NCBI GenBank assembly: GCA_027627225.1
Contig: CM051025.1
Location: forward strand, 53,880,181-53,944,180
Length of the DNA: 64,000 nt
Origin: Congeria kusceri
Taxonomy: Eukaryota; Mollusca; Bivalvia; Myida; Dreissenidae
Direction: 5' to 3'
Numbering within the stretch: the first letter of the stretch is position 1; each line of letters opens with the position of its first letter. Shown piece after piece: positions 11,101-26,100 of this stretch. The notes below the pieces were generated by a model that worked only from the letters and a program-made list of their open reading frames with translations, had not been told where the DNA came from and searched no databases. The position numbers and the translations under genes were made by a program.

Positions 11101-14100
11101 AAAATATTAGCAGCATTAAAATAGTATTCTTTAAGTCCAGATATTAAGAAAAAAACAGCGTGTATATAAGTCCATGAAACTTTTTTTTAATATGAACAAA
11201 AAACTTACGGTTATTTCTTGAGTATTAATTTTAATAAACTGATTATTGTAACTTACGGCATATTTAGTTCCTGCAGTTTCACGTTTTCAAGAAAGAGACT
11301 AATTGCACTACGCGTTATTTGGAATGCCAAAATTATGCTTTACGAAATACAAATATGTGTCGAACAAAGCATATTTATTTTACCACTAGAATATGCAAGA
11401 AAAGTCTTAAACATGTTTCAATAAAACAATAAGGATAAAATATAATATCCTCCAGAAACAGGGGAACATATAACATATAGATATTAAGGGGATACGATCT
11501 AATGCATTTACACAACACCAATCAAACAACATTAAATATAAAATAATGGAACTGCAAACACCCGTATTAACATCATATGGTCTTTTTTCAGGTTAGCGCA
11601 AATCAATTAAAAATATATATATATAAGTGGTAGAGAATTCCCGTATTCTGTGGTGGTACGTATATTTTGCTTTGTTTAAGAATTTAAAATGTTATTTGTT
11701 GTTAAAAACATATTCATATACATACTCGGGCGAAATATATTATTCATTATAAATTATGCAATTCATATAAGCTAATAATGGAAGCGCTACTAATAAGAAA
11801 CGTAAAACATGTATTAATCTAAACACAAAAGAGTCATACTCCACAAAACACAGTATGTGCTGTTCCTTCGTATCTGTACTCAAATCGTGTGTAGACATGT
11901 ATATGATAGTATGTCTCACAATGTATGTACATACTAAATATATAGTAAAAATCAAAATCGTTTAAACTGCAGAATAAGGTCCTTTGCAAAAACTGTCAAA
12001 AAAACAAACAAAACAAGTACACCATCATGCAGTTGATTTAAAGATATATAATGGAGACAATTTTCACATTTGTATTGATGTGTTTAATCTACAAACACAT
12101 ATATGCATATGTACAGGTACAAAACTACCACGTATGTTGTCTGTAAAACGGGCTGCGCTATGATTCAATGTTGCTTAATTGATAGACTGTGAAAAAACGG
12201 AGTTGAAAGTTGGCCTTGTAGCTTTATTTACACACACGTGTTTATTCAGTCCAACACGCGTAATCAGTCACCATGTCTAAGACATACACATGTGCACTGA
12301 GGCGCATTAAGCATTATTGAAGTTACTTAAAATGTGTGTTGAATATCCAGTACATGGTTCTTAAAATGTTTTCATTAAAACAAATAATTTTTTAAAGTGA
12401 GTATGTTTTGAAGTTATCAGTGTTTCCGTGTCGCATGCATGATGTAGATTAATGAAAATCACTAACTTCTATATGTGTTGACATTTTACTTAAATACAAT
12501 TATTCACGTTTCCAAAATGTTTCTATTTATAGCGTTCGGTATTTTACGGAATAATTCGTTATGCGTTGTGTTTAAAGCGGGAAAATAGCTCGTGCATTGC
12601 ATGGTTTTGTATGTATATATAAACGTTACACGGCATGGTTTGTCACTTGAGGTTTAATTGGCAGAAAAGTAAGGTCATTGACCCGCCCACCCGCCCGTTT
12701 TTACTTATTTTGCTTTGCTTGATTGTATTGTTGCATTTTAAAATTATAAATGGAATGTCTTTTGTATGAGAAATATTCCTTGTATTAATATTGATATCAC
12801 TTCAGTACCTGAGGTTTAAGCGTATGGTTGATTGAACGTCTTTAATCGATTAAAGTCAATTAGAAAAAGTAAAAGCGGATGCTTTTGATTCATTCAATTT
12901 CTTTAAGGCATATATTACATTTCGTGTATTACATTATTCACAATGTTTTGTGTAAACGTGTTTTGGTTAGTTTATGCATAGACTAATTCAGAGTTTGAAG
13001 CACATATATCATGCAAAATGATTGAATTAGTAGTCTGTTTAGATGTTGGCAACATACTCGCCGTTTTATAACTGTACACGGTGATTTTAATTGTCTAATA
13101 ATGATTTATGTGTTTTTCAGACGATGATTATTTATCACCCCGTTGCTGTGGCTGTCTAGCTGTTGACGTCTGTTTAGTGTAGATGTTGTGATATGTAATG
13201 ATATGTGTAATTATATAAGTGTAATTCAAATATTTATGTTTTCAGTCCAATATTTATAGCTATGGGTGTATGTATGTTATAGCTTGAACATTTATTTTGT
13301 ATTTTTTTTGGATTTAAGAAGCGCATACAGGACACTATTTATTGATGTACAAGTATATTCTCTTAATTGCGCATAAGGAAATGTTCCTCGTGTTCGGTTC
13401 ATGTATTTTGTAAAAGTACATCTGACGGTCGCCACTTGATTACAAGCTGCATATTTACTGATTTCTCCATAATTAGAGGGTTTGGGAGGTGATGAAGGCA
13501 TCTCTACACTGATCTAGAGCCATGGGTCGTCATACGTTCCCATGGCATTAATATAAAAAAAGAAAAAGAAAGAAATATAAAAGAATGACCAGTAGGGTTT
13601 GCGTATCCCGCTCGCAGTTACCCGTATTGTTCATTTTAACCGATTTATGTATGGTGTGCTCGTGAAGAAATACACGCACTTCTCTTCATTGGTTGTATTG
13701 GATAAATCTGACAAATATTGCAGCTGCGTTAAACAAAACTAGTGCATCACTTCATGCACTTGTATGCGTTTGCAATTTATTTTTGCCATTTGTTTTGCAT
13801 TAATAGTTTTGCAGTGGATGGAGAATCTTTGTGCCTGCCACAAATGTTGGTGCATGTGTATGTTTTTTTTTTTCATATTTGCTTATTAAGAATTATGCTA
13901 TAGAATTTGTTTTAGTATCGTTTTAGATCCCGAGATGTATACTTTGGACATCTTACGAAGAAGGTTACGACAGTAGTTTACCGTGGTATTCTTCCGTCCT
14001 GGACAGCAATCTAACCGACAACCACTGTGGACAGGCGCACGGTCCGGCTCCAAACAAAAATCGATTTAATGTGAATTTTGCGGCCAATAACAAGCCTTAT

Positions 14101-17100
14101 ACCTATTTGCTTCGTTGTTTCTGTTTTTGTTGTTTGAAACAATTCTAATTAGGGAATAATTATTTTAATCACAATGAAATGCTTATTTATATCGTTTTTA
14201 AATGAAGATATCCATATAAAAAATGTTTTTCTTTGCTAACAAACAGCCCATATTTGAACGGGGTCCAATATACAATTTTAACTGCAGACAAAGGCTCTAA
14301 ATGGCAAGAAATATTAATAAAGCATAACAGCTAGACAATATGCTCATATCCTAGCACTGGGACTTCTCAAAGAGTTTCAATGAATGGTAGTTTTAATAAA
14401 CTAAATGCTTTTTTAAGCGTTTTATTTAGTCTGTGGAAATTCACTTAAAATAATGTATCGGTTTAACGGGGAAATTCTGTTAAAACATGCATTATAAACA
14501 ACATAGAGATATTGACAAATAAACAGTCTTATTTCGTATTGCAGAACGATTAATTAATGTCGTAATAAGAATAATTTGCACGCAAGGAAATAACTCACTT
14601 AGAGGTTCACAATTTGGTGAAGTATTCCTTTGCCCTGCACAGTAAATTCCAACATCGGCCTTTATAGGTTGGTATCCTATCTCGCATGTAAAACGTTCTA
14701 CAATACAAAATTAAACGCAGATTCGTGATAATTTTGTTTTATCTCAAATAATTGGTAACTATGTTGTATTAAAGTATATATTGTACCCGTTAAATAATTT
14801 AATCAACACACTACTAAAATGTTGTTGCTAACTATTCAAAGATATACTGCAAAAGCAAAATTGCATACATTTCCTGTCAGCGTTCTGGCTTTTTAACACA
14901 TATTCTAATTGCAGTAGATTACTAACCTAGCGTAATGTTGTCAATTGCTACCAAAGCATTGCTTGCTATTCTGGCAACGAATTCTACCTGCAAGTTTACA
15001 AACAAACAGTTATTTAGGTTTGTACAATAAATAAATAAATTATGTGAAATCAGAGTAATACAAGTATACTAAACAATGCATAAGCAAGGAACATAAACAG
15101 TGTAACCATTGAGCAATTAAATACAGGGTCATATGTTTTTTCCGAACATGTCATAAACGTGACAAAGTACTAAACTATGGAAATTGTTCAGTTCAACTGT
15201 TAAAATGGCTGTGACATTTCGTTGCTAAAACTTAAATACGGTTAGTTACCTTTAGCGTGTGGTTTACCACTTTATTTAGCATTTAATTATTAAAAATCTA
15301 AAGGCGATACCAACAACTGTGTAACAACTTATCGGATTGAAAATTCCGAATTTCGTATGAAACAGAATAGTGTCCATTTTCTGTATTAACAATTAACACA
15401 GTGTATAAGCGTGCAGTGAGATAACCGGAAGCTTGTGATCTGTACGCCGATGATCAATTAGTTGTAAACAGCACAAAACGCAATAAGTGAAACAAATTTT
15501 TAATTTTATATTTTACTTCGATGCAGAATATATATATAATTAAGTTCTTCGAACGCATATAACGACATTAAGTAATAAAATGATGTCGGTTATGCCTAGT
15601 ATTTTAAAAATACTTGTTTTAGCAGAAATAATAACTTAGTGTTTCACATTTTTTAATAAAAATAATAAGCTTGTAGCCGTATATTTAATTGTTATGATGG
15701 TTGTTGGTGTATTTTTGTGTAAAAACTGATAAATACATCACTTACAAGTCAAGCAGTGTTCATTTAATTAAAGAGAATAGGTTTTGCGCGGAGAAATTAA
15801 ACATTTTGTCCAACAACCCAACATGACTCGACTGTACGACTAGTCGCGAAATGTCAAACTTGGACTGTAAGATTAGTTGCTCATGAAAACGATCTGAACG
15901 ATTATTTTCAAATGTAATTATAACTTAATTTAATGTATAAAAGTCCATTTATGTTAATTTTCTCTGTCCGCATTTTCAAGACAATAAATTAATATGTAAG
16001 AATGTAATAATTTTAAAATCAAAATGATTAACTTAATTTTAGTTGTTTTACTAAAAAAGGAAAACTAAAGAGTGTAAGTCATATTTTATTGTAGAAATGC
16101 ATTTCAATTTGATCCTGTTGTATTACATGTACTTCGACAATGCAGCAAGTGGATGTCAATCAAACGATGAAATCAACCCAACAGAAGAAACGCCAAAGAC
16201 GAAGACACCATAACCATCACAGAACAGAAAAATGAAACAATGAGTGGTGGAACAGGGACACGATATGCTTCTACAGTCCTTAATGGACGCTGTAGTGATG
16301 AGTTATGGGAGACTGTAATAAATGCAGAGCAAGTGAAGCAGACCAAGATTGAGACACTGTTAGTGAATGATTATAAGTGTGTGTGTGCTTGTGTGTGTGT
16401 AAATATATGTAGATTAAAATAAATGTATGTAAATACATGTATGTTCATATGTTAGGTATATACATGTATACAAATCTATAATGTAAATGTGCATGAAGGT
16501 AAATGCATGCGATTATGTTATTTAATGCACTTGTTTAAAATAAGATGTGTACGCTGTAATATAAAAAAAAAGAAGTCAATAAAACAAATATTTTCAAAAT
16601 TAATTTATTCTTCCTTTATTATTTATGAACATACAAAATGTATATGAGTATATGATATAGCATGATTACTAAGGTACATCACAGACATACATGTACAACT
16701 AACGACCAGCTGCCTGTGCAAGTCACACTGCATGAAGTGACCACCTGAGTTAAGATACCACTTATAGGAATCACCACTCGTGGTCTCTTAAGAGATGTGA
16801 GACTGTGCTTTGCATGTGAAATGCGTCACTGAATATAAATATGCGTTGATCCTTTAATTTTGTTTTGTCCAAGTATGTTTTTATAACAACTAAATGTTCG
16901 TTGTTATAACTTCATGTAAAACCGGTGTTCGTTCACATGTTTTTAAATGAAGCAAAATAACAAAAAAGTAGTTCCATTTAAGCCAACCTGAAATGAGAAA
17001 TTGTCTTCATTTCACACAACCCAAAGTTATCACCCATATTTTCCACTCGCTCACCAAAAAGCCTGAAATAAATAAAGAACATTTAATTGTTGACTTTTCT

Positions 17101-20100
17101 TTACGATCTCCATGTTGATTGTCATGGGAAGCTTAGTTGCTCTAGGACTGAATAAGTAGATCTGCAATTTTATATAAGCGCGAATTAAATATAATACTAG
17201 TTTAACTTGAGATTTAAACAATCTTAAGGATGTACACACATTCGGACGAACGGAAAAACAAAAGCTATTCCTATAAAGCAAAATAAATGTATAATAAATA
17301 TCAAATATGTCTTCATAAATTGACTGTGACTCTGCCAAATGAAATTATTATTTATTACGCATAAATAATACATGCACATGTAAACAAAATAATATTTACG
17401 CACAATTATATAATACAAATCAAGGAAGATCGAACAGTTCTTAAATTTGTGTCGATCACTAATCGCAACTAAGCGGACATAATTTTATTTCAATCGCCCA
17501 ACTATTGATTGCGTACAGTCGCAACTAGGCGTACAGTCAATAAACAAACAGTGACTGAATAAAACGGTAGATATCTTGGATATTACAAAGATAATCCGTT
17601 ATCAAGTAATGTCTATAGTTTAATAAGTGTTTATAGGTGCAACACACAGGTTTACACATTTACGCCAAATCCTAAGAATTACATGGACATTAAAGCAACA
17701 TGTTTCGATCGTTTCAACATATTTGCAGTGATCAACTACGATTTCTCAACGAAAACACAATTTCCACACAAATCACAAAGCATACGTGTGACAAATAGGA
17801 CTATAATTAGCATTAACGTTTAAATCGTATCGTATCACATTCAGCCTTAAAGTAAAAGGTAAAATCAAAAATTGTGTCACTTAATGTTTTTTTCTGCTGT
17901 TTGCAGCTAACTGATCATAGGCGTACAGATCACCAACTTCCGGTTTAGCTCACTGAACGCTTATTCACTGTGATTAAGTAACCTTTGTAAGTCGCCTACT
18001 TGTTTATGTGTGTATGTCAACACAAAACACCTGGCTATGTCCGATATGTCATCTAATCGTAAAATATGTTGAATTGTACTGACAGGCAAAGATTGGCTTA
18101 TTTTAATTCTGACTACGAACAGTTCGTCCACTGGTCAATGCAACGATTGGCTTCTTTTAATTCTGACTACGAACAGTTCGTCCACTGGTCATCTGTTCGA
18201 CCAATTGTTCAACAAACAACATATCGCCTTAAAATATGATTTAACACAAGAACTGGAACAAGTTCCCAGAACTAATTATTACTGTCGAGATCACTGTACA
18301 GCAACATATAAATGTGATTCATGACAGTGTTCGGATTTTCCATTATGAAAAAACAAAAGCCTACACTTTTTAGAAATGATGAGTAATTGAGGAAATATAT
18401 ACTTATATTTCTATTTATATAGATATTGTATTTTAGGACTTACATTTAACAAGTTAATATGCAGCAGATTTGCTACTGACAAACTATTTTATATGTGGTA
18501 CTTGAACAACATACAATTGTTTGGCCTTACATAAAAAATCTTATGAATACACATTCACACCTAAAATGGTTTAGTTTACATTTCCAACGTTCAAAATAAA
18601 AATGAAGTTCTTTTCATATTAACGAGCAAATAAACTTGAACCTGAAACATCAGATATGATTTGCGTAATTATACTTTTCAATAAAATGGAAATTACTAAA
18701 CAAATCCATACAAACATAAAAATACCTTTCATAAATAATGAAATTAAATGTTTACATGAACTAATTGCTCAAAAAAATAATTCAATAAATAGATACGAGC
18801 CGTTATCTGAAAAAAAAGGTCAAAATGACGAAAAAAAAAGGGATTCTTGCATATCTTACTAGTGGAACCATTTTTGTCTCATAAAAAGAAAGAATTACCG
18901 TTGTGTTCCGTTTACATCCCGAATTATGCCTATTTAAAGAATCACACTATCTGCAGTTCCGGTTCTTTAACAATGAAATATTCTTACAAAATGCTGTATA
19001 ATTTTTTTTTCTTATTTAGCTATATATAAAAAAAGTGTTATAAAACACATTTGCACCGAAAATAAGAAAAACATAGCTACAACAATTTAATATCTTTTTG
19101 CTCAACGATTCTGTATTTCGTACAATTTTATGTTGCCTAGCAAAGCCAACATATCACAACATGGAACATGCATACGTAAGGTGATTAACATAATCATTGC
19201 TCTCTGGTGTGTCACCAAGTTTTAATATGATTTGGTGGTCAAATGTCTGGAATTGGACACATCACATTCACAAAATTATGGTGAACATATGGCCGGACTA
19301 CTTTGTAGAGGTACTGTTGTCGCTGAAGACTCAGACCGCACAGGCTTATCCGGGACGGCACTTTCCGCCTACAGCGGATTTATGTTTAAAAGAGACTTCC
19401 TTGAAACAGAAAATACCATAAAAGCGGAAAGTAACGTCCCGGATTAGCCTGTGCGGACTGCGTTTTTTGATAAAGGTGATTAAGAAATAGAGAACTATTT
19501 TTTCCGGGTAGTACGCATGCAAGCAAGCGAGTTATTAGGTTCGATGTCCGTTAGAAATTTTTTAATAGAAACCTTGAAAGCTCGCCCTATTTTCATTTTC
19601 TAGGCCTCACCGGATAAACTTTCTCCATCAAGGCACTAACCATGTATTCTCTATTTATACACTTGTCATGTAAACGAATATTCGACTTGTAAAATCATTG
19701 TTGTTTCCTATAATCATTATATTTATTGTAAACTTATTAATGTACGAATCTGAAAATGCTCTTAACATTTGTGTTGGTATATATTGGTATATATATATAT
19801 ATATACAACTGCACAAAGTGTTGTCCCTTGATTAGCCTGTGCAGTCCGACACTTTTCGCCTACAGTGGATTTATGTTTATACGAGACAGAAAATACCATG
19901 AAAACGTAAAGTGTCGTCCTGGTTTTCCCACGACATGACTCATATATACATTCCATTTTGACCCTGACGTCGTTTTTATGACAAAACAATTCAACACCGG
20001 ACCAACTTCTGTTAATGGTCGCTGACATCGTGACCTGAATCCAACGTATAACCGACGTTGGTACGACTGTGACAGAGCACGATATCCAGTTTTTGTTTTG

Positions 20101-23100
20101 TTCAGTAGGGTTACCTTGCAATACGGTTATGGAGTGTTTTCATCTTACTTAGTCATTCTAAAAATGAATATTTTTGAAATTTGTTTATCATTAAGTTTAC
20201 CTCAAAGCTATCGTTACGTTCCATAACCAGTCCCTCTACTCTAGTCCAGTCCCGAATCCTCTGGTTAGTCACGTTCCACAGTTCCTCTGTGACGTTGTCC
20301 TCTGTACGTGTCCTGACGTGAAGTACCGCCGTGGTTGCAGGGAGAGTGTAGTAGAAACTGAGACACGCTGCTCCTCCTGGTAACAGCGGTGAGGACATTG
20401 AGAACAGGGGATTTCCATCGCTGTTGGCAGGCTCAAACAACGCATAGAAGTTATCATCTGAAACAAATAACGTTTTATTCAATACAATTAATATTTTCTT
20501 CTTTATTAATTTCACAGCAACATTCCAGACGTTCAAAGGAATCTAGACCTTATCACCATAAATGATAATTCAACACTGCGTTGGAAGAAATAGAGGATAA
20601 CTTTTTATTTCGGTGAATGGTCAAAATTTAATTCGCAAGTGGTTAGAGAATAATAATAATGAGTGGTTAAAAAAAAGCGATTTTCACCAGTGGCGTAAAA
20701 TTCGATCATAGAAAGGAAATAACTAATTTCGTTTTTAATTAGATCTAATGCTCTTTTGAACACAAAAATAAACACATTGTTTGAGACACGCTCAAACGTC
20801 ACAGGTTTGTGCATTCTGACGTCAAACAATGACGTCTTAATTGATTCCAAACTAAAGTCACTCATTAATATGGTGAGAAAATAGGGCCATACTTTCAACG
20901 TCGTTGTCGCTTAATTATGTTTTTATTAATTGTTATGAAGTGTTTTCTGTTGTTAACGTATGTAAATATTACACAGAAAATTGAAACCACTACAGGTATA
21001 CCATTTAGAGTAAAATAGTCAGTGTTTTAAATGTTCGCTGCTCCAACATATCAGAGTTGTTTACCAACTAAATTATATATTTCACTGAAATGCATATGAT
21101 AATATTACTTATCAGTGAACTCCTAAATATGATGACATAATTTGTAGCTTTCCGGACTTTTATCGATGATTTCACATCGAGAATGTTTGGGATGTTTTTG
21201 TACCGTATTTTGTATTGTACAGAACACAATATATTCTGTTATTGAATTGAACACTATAGAATATTGCCACTGTTATGAGAAAGTGTTTCGAATTATTCTT
21301 CTGGTCTGTTGAAGAAAATCTGTTTCGACGATCAATGTCCTATTTGTAAATACCGCCATCATTTGTCATTGCCAACGAGTTGCTTGGACTTGCTTAATGT
21401 ATTGACATAGTGTCATTGGATTCATGTGAATTTTTATATAGCAACTGTGCTAACAGAACAACGTCCAGCTATTTCCCCGCCCCTGGTTGGACTAGGTCCC
21501 GTGAAGTTTGTCCCTTTAGTTTTAGGTTTGTAATAGCAAACATTCCGCTAATCATAACTAAACATGTTTACATCTTAATTAACATCAACATTATTTTAAT
21601 ATTAATATTTCATCGTAATAAAGATGTGTGTTATTCAATAGATTGAAAAGAGATTTAAAAAACTCCGATAAATTACTTGTACAACCAGCGAATGGGACAT
21701 TGTTGTTAAACTATACCATAGTGCCTCATGTGCATTGTACCAACACAACCCACGTGACAAAAGCAATGGATGACAACTTATACAGTGCTTTTTGTCATCG
21801 TTTCTGGCCTTAATTTAACGTATATGCATAACAAATCGAACTATATATATATATATATATCTTACTAAACATATTTTACAATAATTAAACAAAAAAGAAA
21901 ATTTACGAAACATGGTCCAAAATAATCTAGAAATAGTAATGTTTCGCATTAATACGAGCGACATCAACTAATTATGGTGGGAATTAGTGTCAATATATAT
22001 ACGTCATATGTGATGTAATATCTTATGTCATAAAGTAGAAATTGATGTGATAACCTATGTCATAGATGAAGTCATCTGTGTAACAACCTACCCCATGTAA
22101 CAACTATCCCCGGTCTCCTCTACTAAACAGTAATCCACCAAAGCGTAACCACGGGAAGAGTGGCTTGTTAAGTAATTGTATAAGTATTTCTGCCGTTTCG
22201 TATCCACAATTAACAACTTAATATCAAGTACATGAACGGTTGTCAATATGCGGTTTGTTATCGCTGTTGGTTTTGACATAGTCAGTTCTTGGTAGTTGTT
22301 CTCCTGTACCCTAGATTAAGACGTTTTATTAAGACTGATCAAATAAATATTCGCCGACGCCTTTTGGCATTTACAAACCTTCATTTAGCGTTTTTCCGAT
22401 TTTCCAGTTTTCCTAAATATGCCTTTAAAAAGAGTTAGTACGAAAAAATCCATTCATTCGTAGGAAGAGAACATATCTTTTTTAAATTAGAATACATGTT
22501 GAGAATAACTAACGTTAAAAAATGCGTATTAAGAGAGAAATTTAAAACTAAAGTATTTTAACTGCGAAGCAGAATATTGTAACATATGTATATACAGCGT
22601 CTCTACGAGTCAAGCGATTGTTGGCGCAAGCACAGTTCGCAATGAAATAAGCATTTGAGGTGTAAAGTCTCTAATAAATCAACAAGTTTAACTCGAAGAC
22701 CTGTTTTAAGGTTTAGACACTTGCTTTGATATTCGTGTTTTGACATGTTGGTAGGGTAAGCATTGATTTGCACTAACAAATCACTGTTATGTTATAAGAT
22801 TCAAGACTACAGTATGACACTTGCGAAGAGGCGAGTTACATTCAACTAGAGAGTAGCAGGTAAAAAGATGGTAATAAAACAGTCAACTTTGTTTAGTGTC
22901 GAATTTTTTCCTACATATTACATGACATACCTTTTTATTGTTTAATTCAGCTTAGAGTGCTCTTAAAGAAAGGTATGGTTATGAGGGTCCCTAACTGTTG
23001 TGTTTATGTTTTGTCAACGCTATCTCTTTTACATTCAATTTCTTAAAGATTGAAATAAATATATTGTAACCTTGAAAACCGAACGTAGCCGTTGCTGTAG

Positions 23101-26100
23101 GATAAACGGGTATGTTTCGACTGAACATATATATTTGTATTTTTCTATCAATAAAATAGTATTTGTCGATGGTGACGTTTTTCATGTTATATAAAACTGT
23201 TCTGTTTATTAACGGGCACAATCGAAATCGAATATATATAACACAACATAATACATAAAATGAGTAATAGCCGATCTTAGTAAACTGCGAACTAGTTTGT
23301 TAATTGTGCTATTGTCCATTTGCAAAGGTAAATGAATTGAAATATTAGCCGTGCAGTATTACCTATCTTAGTCTTGTCTGATTACAGCATTGTTCTTTCT
23401 TAATGAACTATTGCCAGCTTTTCGTTCTTGGGGTTCTTAGGGCAAACATTTTGCAGAAATCCAAGTTCGTTTAATATCGTCTTACCACTGTGGAACTGTG
23501 GGTGGAAAGAAGTCGGTTTTAATAACTAAATTTAGATTTTGAATGCCACATTATGTCATTTATGATAATATGCTTTATTTTGGTACGTATATTTTCAAAC
23601 TAGACAATTAAAAAAAACAGTATTAACTTATTGCTCCAGGCAAATCCATTTTACTATGAACCGAAGAATCGAAATAAATTTAATTTTGCGCGTTTGCGAA
23701 AAGTAGTATAGCATTTCAAAAAATTTGTCGTGCAATGTCACCTGATATTTTAGTGTCTGAGACTGGGGCTCCAACGGGTCAAAACATTTATTTAGGTCCG
23801 GTTGCCGGGTCAAAATATCAAAGTTTGGGTAATTTCGGGTCGGGACCGATATTAAACTAGGTAATTAAAACAAAACGTTAAATTACATTCAAAGACTATT
23901 TTTAGATCATTTCTTGTCAGACAGGACAGAAATAAATATTTGTGTAATAATAACTGAATACTGTTCACAAAATAATGCTTTATTTAGTATTTACCACACT
24001 CTTGATAGTAATCAGCAGATGTTAGTCATGAATGACAAAAGGGTCCTTTTTAAAACATCATTTACTGGAAAAACGTACAGTAATAATTTCACTTTCAAAC
24101 AGGAACAAATCTTCCTTTACCGTGGGATGAAGAAGCCAAATTAGCATGTTGATGTTTTCGTTCTAAATGCCTTCTCAAGTTCGAAGTCAAATCAAATTTT
24201 ATAGACAAGTTCAGTTTCACAAATATAGCAAACCGCCATGCTTTTGTCCTAAATATACTTACCGTGTTCGGATTCGAGTCCATAATATGCACATACCGGC
24301 AACTCAAATGCCTTTGGTGCGCCTATTAACTTCATTTATGTTGATTTGGAATGAAGACAATGCTAAAAGTAAATTTTACTGTGTTTGTTTAATCTATTAA
24401 GAAGTTAACACAGGGATCTCCCGTTTCGTAAAACAGCGGCCCGAACCGGTACCATTGACGAAAACTTTGGCCAGGAATCGCGGGTATTTTGTTGACCCTC
24501 GAATAAGGGTTTGTTTCGGGTACCCGTTGGAGCCCTATCTGGGACATATTCCTCGCAATATTTCTTGCATATTTTGACAATGGCCTACAAAGTGTTCTAT
24601 ATAAACAACACGCGAGTACCAACTCCACCCGCCCTTTTACCATGAGTGTTTGACCGTTGTGGTCGATGTTTTAAAGGGTCGTTGACGTAAATTTGCAAGA
24701 TCAGTTCGCTAGAAGCAGCTGTAAAATACATACCGATTTTTACATGCATCTACATGCAAGGGATCTCCAAATATTTAATTCCATTTTGCATTTAAAAATA
24801 TTATGCTAAACCTGTGAATCAGTTTACTTTCCACAGATACACCGATTGCATAATTTCGTTTTGTAGTGCTGTTGTAGGTCCCTTCTTATGTTGCTAAATA
24901 AAAAAACAACGTCCCTCTGTAATTGTTATAATATATATGAATTACATCGACTGAATCGACTAACTAAATAACCTTTAATTTTATGTCTGGTGATTATTTG
25001 ATCTTAAAGTCCTCGTTAAACTTTCTTTCAACGCCGATAGCATTCTTCTCTGCTACGGCAATGTTCTTCGAGGTCGGAATGTCAAAGCATTTTTGTCCAT
25101 CTAACGTCGCTTCCGGTGTGGCTGCGGTATACGGCTTTCCCAGTCATAGCCTAATGGAATAAGTAGATGACCGGTTCTATTGTACACGCGCTGCTTGGAT
25201 CAGGTGACCGCGTGTTTCCCATCGTACTTCTTCCATTTTGCCTTCCTCGTCTGTTGAATCGAGTTTACCGTCAGGACGTTTTAACTCTTTCATTCCGCGT
25301 AGTATTCACTTGTTTGCGCTCCGAGAGTTTTCTTTCTATAACTCGATGGTTCATTGGTTTTAGTTAAGTGGTGCAACGGTTATCCCAAATATCCGATCAC
25401 ATAAAAAAAACATCGGACCCAAGTATACTTTCAGGTATTTCCAGTAAACATTTCCGGTATAATTTACGTTCTTGTTTATTGAACGCCTGAGACTTATCAC
25501 AGACTCAAAGCAAAGCTAACACAAACTCAAGCAATACACTTTTGTAAAAATCCAACCATTTTGTGTAAAAGTCACTATTGTGTGCAACATGTTGGAAAGC
25601 GAACATATACAACGTTTAGGACAAATGACATTTGTATTGTATTTCATAAATAACAAAACGAAGTTAAACATAATAGAAACTGTATATGCAAGAATTGCAA
25701 GACTAATTCAAGTAAAACAGTGCATTTTAAAGGCGTTTCATAAATATTTACGATTTTTCTACGATTGTAATTTACGTATCGAGATTTGTGTAGTGGTTTA
25801 CTATTGTACAAAAATTCCCTTTCAGCAAATTGGGAGGCCTTTCATCAACGATTTATTACCAGTCGTACACTACGACTTACAGAACATACGACGTTTAACC
25901 GAATTTACCGAAATCACGTTTCATCAAACATATCGTAACGTCAGACTATATAAATTTCACACATAAATTTACGACTGGGTAGGAACAGTCGTATATTTAC
26001 ATAATGTGCTGTTTTATGTTGCATTCTGCTATCAAAAGCGACCTAAGAATGAAATAAAGTTGGAAAATAAAGATTAAAACATTTAAACATACGAATAGCT

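Larger units (their letters stand above)
14988..19290. other. Long intron of gene A
   Basis: Besides the open stretch at 16.2 kb and the 47-bp duplication at 18.1 kb, I see only AT-rich sequence with no exon-like segment in phase with the MAM exons on either side. Confidence 0.45.

Noticed and set aside
25580..25966. 128-codon plus-strand frame
   Set aside because: Crosses the left edge of the 2.1-kb foldback, uses no recognisable motif, and is explained by repeat sequence.
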